Origin: Streptomyces sp. NBC_01485
GTDB taxonomy: Bacteria > Actinomycetota > Actinomycetes > Streptomycetales > Streptomycetaceae
Assembly (NCBI RefSeq): GCF_036227125.1
Contig: NZ_CP109435.1
Span: forward strand, 7,688,001 to 7,752,000
Length of the DNA: 64,000 bases
Reading direction: 5' to 3'
Part shown: piece by piece, positions 42,743-50,351 of the stretch
Layout of the letters: each line of letters opens with the position of its first letter
How positions within the stretch are numbered: position 1 is the first letter of the stretch
Notes under the pieces: generated by a model
What the model was told of the DNA's origin: nothing
The model's input: only the letters and a program-made list of their open reading frames with translations
Database searches by the model: none
Program-made: the position numbers and the translations under genes

Positions 42743-43858
42743 GTGACGGCGATAGAGAGCTTCACCGGCGACGCGAACCCCTACGGCGGCGGCGACCCGT
42801 ACGCGGACTACCGCACCGCCGACTTCCCCTTCACCCAGTACACCGACCTCGCCGACCGGCAGCTCGGCGCTGGCGTCATCGCCGCCAACGACGAGTTCTT
42901 CGCCGAGCGCGAGAACCTGCTGGTGCCGGGGCCTGCCGAGTTCGACCCCGAGCGCTTCGGGCACAAGGGCAAGATCATGGACGGCTGGGAGACCCGCCGC
43001 CGCCGCGGTGCGTCCGACGACCACCCCTGGCCGACCGCCGAGGACCACGACTGGGCGCTGGTCCGCCTCGGCACGCCCGGCGTGATCCGCGGCATCGTCG
43101 TCGACACGGCCCACTTCCGCGGCAACTACCCGCAGGCGGTGTCCGTCGAAGGCACCTCGGTGGCGGGCTCCCCGTCCCCCGGGGAACTGCTCGGCGACGA
43201 CGTGAAGTGGACGACGCTGGTCCCGCGCACGGCCGTCGGCGGCCACGCGGCGAACGGGTTCTCCGTGTCGGCGGAGCAGCGCTTCACACACCTGCGGGTC
43301 AACCAGCACCCCGACGGCGGCATCGCCCGCCTGCGCGTGTACGGCGAGGTCGTCCCCGACCCCGCGTGGCTGGCGGCGCTCGGCACCTTCGACGTCGTCG
43401 CCCTGGAGAACGGCGGCCGGGCCGAGGACGCCTCCAACCTCTTCTACTCCCCGGCCTCCAACACCATCCAGCCGGGCCGCTCCCGCAAGATGGACGACGG
43501 CTGGGAGACCCGCCGCCGCCGCGACCAGGGCCACGACTGGATCCGCTACCGCCTGGCGGCCCAGGCGCAGATCCGTGCCCTGGAGATCGACACGGCGTAC
43601 CTGAAGGGCAACAGCGCCGGCTGGGCCACGGTCTCGGTCAAGGACGGCGAGAGCGGCGAGTGGACGGAGATCCTCCCGCGCACCCGCCTCCAGCCCGACA
43701 CCAACCACCGCTTCGTCCTGCCGGCCCCGGCCGTCGGCACGCACGCGCGCGTGGACATCTATCCCGACGGCGGCATCTCCCGCCTGCGCCTGTTCGGCTC
43801 CCTCACGGACACGGGCACGGCGGCCCTGACCGCCCGCCACCAGGAACTGGGCGGCTGA
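42743..43858 (+). CDS. alc: Allantoicase
   Basis: 371 aa from GTG 42743. It splits allantoate into urea and ureidoglycolate. The protein is an internal duplication of the allantoicase domain: MDGWETRRRRG...DHDWALVRLG in the first half and MDDGWETRRRRDQGHDWIRYRL in the second, each with a jelly-roll pattern. About 96 bp from allB and likely co-transcribed. Ureidoglycolate lyase was not found in the window. Confidence 0.95.
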   Translation: MTAIESFTGDANPYGGGDPYADYRTADFPFTQYTDLADRQLGAGVIAANDEFFAERENLLVPGPAEFDPERFGHKGKIMDGWETRRRRGASDDHPWPTAEDHDWALVRLGTPGVIRGIVVDTAHFRGNYPQAVSVEGTSVAGSPSPGELLGDDVKWTTLVPRTAVGGHAANGFSVSAEQRFTHLRVNQHPDGGIARLRVYGEVVPDPAWLAALGTFDVVALENGGRAEDASNLFYSPASNTIQPGRSRKMDDGWETRRRRDQGHDWIRYRLAAQAQIRALEIDTAYLKGNSAGWATVSVKDGESGEWTEILPRTRLQPDTNHRFVLPAPAVGTHARVDIYPDGGISRLRLFGSLTDTGTAALTARHQELGG

Positions 43859-43875
43859 CCCGAACCTCCACCACC

Positions 43876-43932
43876 GTGAACCACGTGGCCACGTGAACAC
43901 CCGGGCGGGAACGGGGTGTTCACGTGGTTCAC
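43876..43932. terminator. Strong bidirectional terminator after allantoicase
   Basis: 12-bp stem ACGTGAACACCC / GGGTGTTCACGT (43891-43902 with 43914-43925), plus an outer GTGAACC / GGTTCAC (43876-43882 with 43926-43932) across a bulge. Confidence 0.85.
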
Positions 43933-43938
43933 CCGCAC

Positions 43939-44577
43939 TCACGCCGCGTGTCCGCCGTCCACGGCGAACTCGGCGCCCGTGACGTAGGCGGCCCCCGCCA
44001 GATGCGCGACCGTCGCCGCCACCTCCTGCGCCGTCCCGAAGCGGCCCAGCGCGGTCATCGTCGTCTGACCGGCCGCGTACGGGCCGTCCGCCGGGTTCAT
44101 GTCCGTGTCGATCGGGCCGGGGTGGACGAGGTTCGCCGTGATCCCGCGCGGGCCCAGCTCCCTGGCCAGGGCCTTGGTCAGTCCCACCAGGGCCGACTTG
44201 CTCATCGCGTACAGCGTCCCGCCGGGACCGGGCACCCGCTGGGTCATGCAGGTGCCGATCGTGATGATCCGGCCGCAGCCGTCCGGCATCCGCCCGGCCG
44301 CCGCCTGCGAGGCCAGGAACACCCCGCGCACGTTGACGGCCAGCACCCGGTCGACGTCGGAGAGGGCGAGCTCCGCCAGCGGACCGAGGACGCCGACGCC
44401 CGCGTTGTTCACCAGCACGTCGAGCCCGCCCAGCGCCCGCACCGTACGGTCCACCGCTCCGGCCGCCTCCGCGGGGTCCGCCGCGTCCGCGCGCAGCGCC
44501 GCCGCCCGCCGCCCGAGCGCCTGGACGGCCCCTACGACGTCCTCGGCCGCCTCCTCGCCGTTCACGTACGTCACCGG
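43939..44577 (-). pseudogene. SDR oxidoreductase, N-terminus deleted
   Basis: About 210 residues of a short-chain dehydrogenase: VLVNNAGVG, the catalytic Tyr and Lys in YAMSKSALVG, and the C-terminal VTGAEFAVDGGHAA. It begins abruptly at VTYVNGEEAAEDVV, so the cofactor motif TGxxxGIG and the start are missing. The right edge touches a plus-strand relic at 44578. The frame continues upstream only by chance. Confidence 0.8.
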
Positions 44578-44856
44578 GTCACCGCCCTCAAGGAGCGCAC
44601 CGGAGGCGAGCTCCAGGTCCACGGCAGCGGCGCCCTGGCCCGGTCGCTGTTCGCGCAGGACCTCGTGGACACCGTTCACCTGCTGACGTTCCCGGTCGTG
44701 CTCGGCTCCGGCCTCCGGCTCTTCGCCGAGGGCGCCCTGCCCACCGCGTTCCGGCACACCGGCGGCCTGATCACCGCCGCGGGCGTCTCCGTCCAGACGT
44801 ACGACCTCCAGGGCCGTCCGCGCTACGGCTCGTACGAACTCCCGGACAACGGCTAG
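44578..44856 (+). pseudogene. Dihydrofolate-reductase-like (RibD C) protein, N-terminus deleted
   Basis: Codes VTALKERTGGELQVHGSG, LFAQDLVDTVHLLTFPVVLGSG and LRLFAEGALPTAF to a TAG at 44856: the C-terminal half of the RibD-C/YwjB family. The first half, with the start, is missing. Joined head to head with the SDR relic at a repeated GTCACC (44570-44575 and 44578-44583). Confidence 0.8.
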
Positions 44857-44952
44857 CCGCAGGTTAACTTCCCGAAAACTCAACGGACTTGCCGGGAAAA
44901 TCCTCGGAGTTGTCATTGACATGCCACGCTCTACGCGCGTCATCATGAGGGC

Positions 44953-45339
44953 ATGAGATTCCCCCCACGCATCACCCGCATAGGCGCCTCGGCCGCCATC
45001 CTCTCCGCCCTGCTCGTCGGCGGCACCGTCTCCGCCACGACGGCGCACGCCGCGGTCGGCAGCATCTGCTACGGCGATCTGCCCTCCCAGGCGTACGACA
45101 CGCTCGAGCTGATCGAGCAGGGCGGCCCGTTCCCGTACTCCCAGGACGGGGTGGTCTTCCAGAACCGGGAGGGCGTGCTGCCCTCGAAGTCGACCGGTTA
45201 CTACCACGAGTACACGGTGAAGACCCCCGGGTCGTCGACGCGCGGAGCGCGCCGCATCGTGACCGGCAAGAAGACCGACGAGGACTACTACACGGCGGAC
45301 CACTACGCCACGTTCGACCTGGTCGACTACGGCTGCTGA
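44953..45339 (+). CDS. Secreted guanyl-specific ribonuclease, RNase Sa-like
   Basis: 128 aa: signal peptide to about residue 33 (ends TTAHAA), then a 95-residue mature enzyme. It cuts RNA after G outside the cell. The match to RNase Sa is close: GPFPYSQDGVVFQNREGVLP (catalytic Glu), GYYHEYTVKTPG, RGARRIVTG (Arg) and YYTADHYATF (His); two Cys at the ends form the single disulphide. No barstar-type inhibitor gene is adjacent. A TTGTCA/TTGACA-like -35 lies near 44911-44922. Confidence 0.95.
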   Translation: MRFPPRITRIGASAAILSALLVGGTVSATTAHAAVGSICYGDLPSQAYDTLELIEQGGPFPYSQDGVVFQNREGVLPSKSTGYYHEYTVKTPGSSTRGARRIVTGKKTDEDYYTADHYATFDLVDYGC

Positions 45340-45449
45340 GCCGTCGGGCGATCACGGTCGACCGCCGGGGACGGCGAGGCCGTCCAGGAACGGCGCGACC
45401 GGCCGGAGGTCCGACTCCCCCCACTCAGTCGGGCCTCCGGCTCTCCGCC

Positions 45450-45653
45450 TCAGCCGGACTTCTTCCGGCTCTCCGCGGCGGCGAACAGGGCGAACGCCCG
45501 GGCGATGAGCGCGACGCCGGCGTAGACCTCGTAGCCGTCGAGGAGGCCGATCCGCTGCACGAGGCCCACGTGCCAGTCGCTGAACTCGTGCACCAGGCCC
45601 AGCACACCCTGCACCAGCGCGAGAAAACCGAGCACTTCCAGCAGTTGCTTCAT
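45450..45653 (-). CDS. Small two-helix membrane protein
   Basis: 67 aa from ATG 45653 (GAGG upstream). Two membrane helices: LLEVLGFLALVQGVLGLVHEF and EVYAGVALIARAFALFAAA, with a basic tail RKKSG. Not recognised beyond a likely small Streptomyces membrane family. Convergent with the RNase gene; upstream 45654-45853 has no other gene. Confidence 0.65.
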   Translation of the reverse strand: MKQLLEVLGFLALVQGVLGLVHEFSDWHVGLVQRIGLLDGYEVYAGVALIARAFALFAAAESRKKSG

Positions 45654-45853
45654 GACCAGAGCCTCGCCCCGCGAACCTCCCACGGGCCATCGGCCGCCGG
45701 GCGAGACCCGTCCGACGGAAGGCTCCGGTCCACCGGTCCGGCAGCGCCGAAAGTAGCCGGCGGCACGACTTCGGTCGATCGTCGGCACCCTTCGGTAGGG
45801 GATCCCGTCCACAGGGAGGTGACGCGGCCCTTCGCTGCGTGGATTTGCCGACC

Positions 45854-46264
45854 ATGAGGGCAGACGACGAGGCGGGGGCAGAGGCGGAGGCCATGGCCGC
45901 CGTGGACACCGCTGACGCCGTTGACGACACGGCACGGCCGGCGTCCGGGTTCACCCGCCACCGGTGGCTGCTGCCGTCCGCCGTGGTCGCGGGGCTCGAC
46001 CCCGACACCGAGCGGCCCGGCCGGCCGCACCGGCGCACCGCACGCGACCGGGTCGTCGACTTCTGCTGCTTCCTCCTGGCCGTCGCCGTCGGCCGGGGAC
46101 TGTCCAACGCGGACATCGCCGCCGACCTGTTCATGAGCGTCGCCACCGTCAAGGCCCACGTCTCCCGGATCCTGGCCAAGCTCGACCTCAACAACCGGGT
46201 GCAGATCGCCCTGTTGGCGTACGACGCGGGGCTCCTGGAGGACGGGACGGGGGACGGGCACTAG
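45854..46264 (+). pseudogene. Chimera of a sensor kinase start and a response regulator end
   Basis: One open frame of 136 codons. Residues up to about 78 (GFTRHRWLLPSAVVAGLDP, then ARDRVVDFCCFLLAVAVG) look like the cytoplasmic head and first membrane helix of a two-component sensor kinase. From GRGLSNADIAADLFMSVATV on, it is the DNA-binding helix-turn-helix of a NarL-type response regulator to its natural end. Receiver domain and kinase core are gone; an in-frame deletion of well over 1 kb is the simplest reading. It could still make a membrane-tied DNA-binding protein. Confidence 0.55.
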
Positions 46265-46327
46265 CCGGCGCGTCTGCGCGTCGGGGGAGTGGGAACACAC
46301 ACGCCCGCCCGCACCCCGCGGACGCGC

Positions 46328-47344
46328 TCACCCGCCCCCCGACGTCTCCGGGATCTCCGCGAGCCACACCGCCCGGCGCTCCCGGCGGGACCGCTCGCAG
46401 GCCTCCGCGATGCGTAGGGCCTGGAGGGCCTCGTGGCCGTTGCAGGGGTTGGGGCGTTCGCCGCGTACGACGTCCACGAACGCGATCAGTTCCGCCTCGT
46501 ACGCGGGTTCGAAGCGCTCCAGGAACCCGGTCCACGGCTTGTCCGCGGCCGGCGGACCGGTGGGCTCGGTGGACGCGATCGGCGTGCGGTCGTCCAGGCC
46601 GACGACGATCTGGTCGAGCTCCCCGGCCAGCTCCATGCGGACGTCGTACCCCGCGCCGTTCAGCCGCGTCGCCGTCGCCGTGGCGAGCGTGCCGTCGTCG
46701 AGGGTGAGGACGGCGGCGGCCGTGTCGACGTCCCCCGCCTCGCGGAACATCGCGGGCCCGGCGTCGGACCCGGCCGCGTACACGTCCGTCACCTCGCGCC
46801 CGGTGACCCAGCGCAGGCAGTCGAAGTCGTGGATGAGCGCGTCCCGGTAGATCCCGCCGGACGCCGACAGCCACGCGGCCGGCGGCGCCGACTCGTCGGA
46901 CGTCAGTGCCCGTACGGTGTGCAGCCGCCCGAGCCGCCCCGAACGCACCGCCTTCCGGGCCCCCGCGTACCCCGCGTCGAAGCGGCGCTGGAAACCCATC
47001 TGAAGGATCGTTCCGGCGGTCTCGACCTCGGCGATCGCCTGTAAGGTCCCCGCCAGATCCAGGGCGATCGGCTTCTCGCAGAAGACCGGAAGCCCCGAGC
47101 GTGCTGCCCGACCGATCAGTTCGGCGTGGGCCGAGGTCGCCGTCGTGATCACCACGGCGTCCACGCCCCAGCGGAAGATCTCGTCCACCCCCGGGGCAGC
47201 CGTCTCACCCAGCCGGTACGCGAGCTCCTGGGCCCGCGCATGGTCCGCGTCCGTCAGGATGAGGGATCCGACCTCGCGGTGACGGCTGAGTGTGTTCGCA
47301 TGAATGGTGCCTATGCGGCCCGTCCCGATGACCCCGATGCGCAT
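46328..47344 (-). CDS. Gfo/Idh/MocA-family oxidoreductase
   Basis: 338 aa. The N-terminal Rossmann motif is IGVIGTGRIG; the conserved Lys-Pro is in VFCEKPIALD, and GGIYRDALIHDFDCLRW holds the catalytic-site Asp and His. Overall close to inositol 2-dehydrogenase-like enzymes that use sugars or inositols with NAD. Divergent from a GntR regulator 102 bp away that probably controls it. Confidence 0.9.
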   Translation of the reverse strand: MRIGVIGTGRIGTIHANTLSRHREVGSLILTDADHARAQELAYRLGETAAPGVDEIFRWGVDAVVITTATSAHAELIGRAARSGLPVFCEKPIALDLAGTLQAIAEVETAGTILQMGFQRRFDAGYAGARKAVRSGRLGRLHTVRALTSDESAPPAAWLSASGGIYRDALIHDFDCLRWVTGREVTDVYAAGSDAGPAMFREAGDVDTAAAVLTLDDGTLATATATRLNGAGYDVRMELAGELDQIVVGLDDRTPIASTEPTGPPAADKPWTGFLERFEPAYEAELIAFVDVVRGERPNPCNGHEALQALRIAEACERSRRERRAVWLAEIPETSGGG

Positions 47345-47385
47345 GAATCCAAAGTGGGGTCGAGGGGCACATGCTGTCAATGCGT

Positions 47386-47397
47386 ATGTCCGGACAA
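47386..47397. promoter_or_regulatory. Operator-like palindrome between oxidoreductase and GntR genes
   Basis: ATGTCCGGACAA, with a perfect TGTCCGGACA core (47387-47396), lies midway between the divergent starts; candidate site for the GntR protein. Confidence 0.45.
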
Positions 47398-47446
47398 TCG
47401 AACTACACAACTTCCCGTCACCCGGCCGCAGAGCTACGCTCGGCCC

Positions 47447-48211
47447 GTGCCGAAACCAGAAGTGGACCCTACCGTGCAGCTCGAACTCCGTGTGGACCGA
47501 AGCTCTCCGGTGCCGTTGTACTTCCAGCTGGCCCAGCAGTTGGAGGCCGCTATCGAGCACGGCCTGCTCACCCCCGGCAGCCTCCTGGGCAACGAGATCG
47601 AGCTCGCGGGTCGCCTCGGCCTGTCCCGGCCGACCGTCCGCCAGGCGATCCAGTCGCTCGTCGACAAGGGCCTCCTCGTCCGCCGCCGAGGCGTGGGCAC
47701 GCAGGTCGTGCACAGCCAGGTCAAGCGCCCGCTGGAGCTCAGCAGCCTGTACGACGACCTGGAGGCGGCCGGGCAGCGTCCGGCGACCACGGTCCTGGTC
47801 AACATCATGGTCCCGGCGTCCGCCGAGGTCGCGGCGGCGCTCGCGGTGCCCGAGGGCAGCGACGTCCACCGGGTGGAGCGGCTGCGGCTGGCGCACGGGG
47901 AGCCGATGGCGTACCTGTGCAACCACCTCCCCTCCGGCCTGCTCGACGTGCACACCGGCCAGCTCCAGGCCACCGGCCTGTACCGCCTGATGCGGACCGC
48001 CGGGATCACCCTGCACAGCGCCCGCCAGTCCATCGGCGCCCGCGCCGCCACCCCCGCCGAGGCCGAGCGGCTCGCCGAGCACGAGGGCGCCCCGCTGCTG
48101 ACCATGCAGCGTACGACCTTCGACGACACCGGCCGGGCGGTGGAGTTCGGCGACCACATCTACCGGCCGACCCGCTACTCCTTCGAGTTCCAGCTACTCG
48201 TACGCCCCTGA
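47447..48211 (+). CDS. GntR/HutC-family regulator
   Basis: 254 aa from GTG 47447. TACGCT (47435-47440) ends 6 bp before the start codon, so the message is probably leaderless. The winged helix (PLYFQLAQQLEAAIEHGLL...GLSRPTVRQAIQSLVDKGLL) is followed by a UTRA effector domain (ELSSLYDDLEAAG...ARAATPAEAERLAEHEG, PLLTMQRTTFDD). Typical sugar- or inositol-sensing repressor of the oxidoreductase next door. Confidence 0.9.
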   Translation: MPKPEVDPTVQLELRVDRSSPVPLYFQLAQQLEAAIEHGLLTPGSLLGNEIELAGRLGLSRPTVRQAIQSLVDKGLLVRRRGVGTQVVHSQVKRPLELSSLYDDLEAAGQRPATTVLVNIMVPASAEVAAALAVPEGSDVHRVERLRLAHGEPMAYLCNHLPSGLLDVHTGQLQATGLYRLMRTAGITLHSARQSIGARAATPAEAERLAEHEGAPLLTMQRTTFDDTGRAVEFGDHIYRPTRYSFEFQLLVRP

Positions 48212-48427
48212 GGACCGCCGACCACGGCCCGCACGCCTGACGAGATCACGCCGGATGATCTGCGCCACAAGCTGCAACGGAGACAAGGGGCGCGCGGCCG
48301 AATCCGATGTGCGGCTCCGCCGCGTGGGCGCGACCAGCCCCGACGAGTCCGCGGGCGGCGATGCCGGCGCAGCCCCCTCGCCGCCCCGCTCGGCACCCGG
48401 CGTGACGGTGAGGCAGAATCGGCGACG

Positions 48428-49576
48428 ATGAGCACCTACGGCAACTTCAGCGCCCCCATCGGTTCCCGCCGCGCCCCCGCACTCCGCACCGTGGGCACGA
48501 GGGAGCGCCGCTCGCACCTCACCGCGCCCCGGGTACCGACCGTCGGCATCGACATCGGCGGCACGAAGGTGATGGCGGGCGTCGTCGACGCCGACGGCAA
48601 CATCCTGGAGAAGGTCCGCACGGAGACCCCGGACAAGTCCAAGAGCCCGAAGGTCGTGGAGGACACGATCGTCGAGCTGGTCCTGGACCTGTCCGACCGC
48701 CACGACGTGCACGCGGTCGGCGTCGGCGCGGCGGGGTGGGTCGACGCGGACCGCAACCGCGTCCTGTTCGCGCCCCACCTGTCCTGGCGCAACGAGCCCC
48801 TCAGGGACCGTCTCTCCGGCCGCCTGGCGGTGCCCGTCCTCGTCGACAACGACGCCAACACCGCCGCCTGGGCGGAGTGGCGGTTCGGCGCGGGCCGCGG
48901 CGAGGACCACCTCGTCATGATCACGCTCGGCACCGGCATCGGCGGCGCGATCCTGGAGGACGGCCAGGTCAAGCGCGGCAAGTACGGCGTCGCCGGCGAG
49001 TTCGGCCATATGCAGGTCGTGCCCGGCGGCCACCGCTGCCCGTGCGGCAACCGCGGCTGCTGGGAGCAGTACAGCTCGGGCAACGCGCTGGTCAGGGAGG
49101 CGCGCGAGATGGCCGCCGCCGACTCTCCGGTGGCCTACGGGATCATCGAGCACGTCAAGGGCAACATCGGCGACATCACCGGCCCGATGATCACCGAGCT
49201 GGCCCGCGAGGGCGACGCCATGTGCATCGAGCTGCTCCAGGACATCGGCCAGTGGCTCGGCGTCGGCATCGCCAACCTGGCCGCCGCCCTCGACCCGTCC
49301 TGCTTCGTGATCGGCGGCGGCGTCTCGGCCGCCGACGACCTGCTGATCGCCCCCGCGCGGGACGCGTTCAAGCGCCAGCTCACCGGCCGCGGCTACCGCC
49401 CCGAGGCCCGGATCGTCCGCGCCCAGCTCGGCCCGGACGCCGGCATGGTCGGCGCCGCCGACCTGGCCCGGCTGGTCGCCCGCCGCTTCCGGCGCGCCAA
49501 GCGCCGCCGCGTGGAGCGCTACGAGCGCTTCGAACGGTTCACCGACGCGGCGCGCCGCACCCAGGACACGGCATGA
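48428..49576 (+). CDS. ROK-family sugar kinase (glucokinase-like)
   Basis: 382 aa. Phosphate 1 motif GIDIGGTKVMAGVV at about residue 40, the catalytic Asp in VDNDANTAAWAE, and the ROK zinc site HRCPCGNRGCWEQYSSG. It would phosphorylate glucose or a related sugar with ATP. A 38-residue basic head precedes the domain and a long Arg-rich tail follows, both unusual. CAGAAT lies 8 bp before the ATG, so the transcript may be leaderless. Confidence 0.9.
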   Translation: MSTYGNFSAPIGSRRAPALRTVGTRERRSHLTAPRVPTVGIDIGGTKVMAGVVDADGNILEKVRTETPDKSKSPKVVEDTIVELVLDLSDRHDVHAVGVGAAGWVDADRNRVLFAPHLSWRNEPLRDRLSGRLAVPVLVDNDANTAAWAEWRFGAGRGEDHLVMITLGTGIGGAILEDGQVKRGKYGVAGEFGHMQVVPGGHRCPCGNRGCWEQYSSGNALVREAREMAAADSPVAYGIIEHVKGNIGDITGPMITELAREGDAMCIELLQDIGQWLGVGIANLAAALDPSCFVIGGGVSAADDLLIAPARDAFKRQLTGRGYRPEARIVRAQLGPDAGMVGAADLARLVARRFRRAKRRRVERYERFERFTDAARRTQDTA

Positions 49577-49657
49577 CGGCCGCGTCACCCCGCACGACCT
49601 GAGACACTGCATGACCGCCGCACCACCCCGTACCACCCGTACCACCTGGGACATCGC

Positions 49658-50251
49658 ATGACAGCATCGCTGCCCCACCAGGCCGCGTCCCCCGAGGAGC
49701 CGCCCCGCCCGCCGGAGGACCGCCGCCATGTGATCCGCCGCAGAGCGCTCACCCTGCTGATCATCGTGCTGCTGATCGGTGTCCCGGCCGGCTACCTGGT
49801 GATCTCCGCCAACCAGAGCCGCGACAGCGGCAAGGACAAGGAAGCGAAGTACTCGGCGACCGGTCTGACCGCGGCCTGGCCGTCGAAGGTCCAGCGCCGC
49901 CTGTACCAGGTGCCGATCCCGCACCCTTCCAACCAGGTCGCCTACTACGAGACGAACAACTGGAAGACCAGCCGCCTCTACGTGCAGTTCCAGACCACAC
50001 AGGCCGGCCTCGACCAGTTCCTCGCGGACATCGGCGTCAGCCGGGCCGACCTGAAGAGGGGCGACATCGCCATCAGCGCCCGCGACCAGCAGATCACCGG
50101 CTGGAAGTTCACGGGCCCCGGCTCCCGCCCCGGCGACGACTTCGGCATCGTCCGCGCGCAGGAGAACCCCGACCCGACGCTGGACGTCGTGGTGAACACC
50201 GGCAACGCGATCTACCCCTTCGTCTACGTCGTCTCGCGCACCGTGCCCTGA
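49658..50251 (+). CDS. Single-pass membrane protein downstream of the kinase
   Basis: 197 aa: Pro-rich cytoplasmic head, one membrane helix (ALTLLIIVLLIGVPAGYLVI, residues 30-49), and an extracellular alpha-beta domain with YYETNNWKTSRLYVQF and DDFGIVRAQENPDPTLDVVVN. Not recognised as a known enzyme. 81 bp after the ROK kinase and likely in its operon. Confidence 0.7.
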   Translation: MTASLPHQAASPEEPPRPPEDRRHVIRRRALTLLIIVLLIGVPAGYLVISANQSRDSGKDKEAKYSATGLTAAWPSKVQRRLYQVPIPHPSNQVAYYETNNWKTSRLYVQFQTTQAGLDQFLADIGVSRADLKRGDIAISARDQQITGWKFTGPGSRPGDDFGIVRAQENPDPTLDVVVNTGNAIYPFVYVVSRTVP

Positions 50252-50351
50252 CCGGACCGGACCGGACCGGAGCATCGGCATCAATGTCAGACCCCGCCCG
50301 TAGAGTCGAAGACGACTGATCCGACATGCGGGCGGGAGGTGGACACAAGGT

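Noticed and set aside
43924..44577. Plus-strand frame extended upstream of the dihydrofolate-reductase-like relic
   Set aside because: That part is antisense to the clear SDR relic and has no reductase features; real homology starts at 44578.
45352..45430. Minus-strand C-terminus-like stretch (GESDLRPVAPFLDGLAVPGG)
   Set aside because: Looks protein-like but only about 25 residues, no family recognised and no start; kept out of the feature list.
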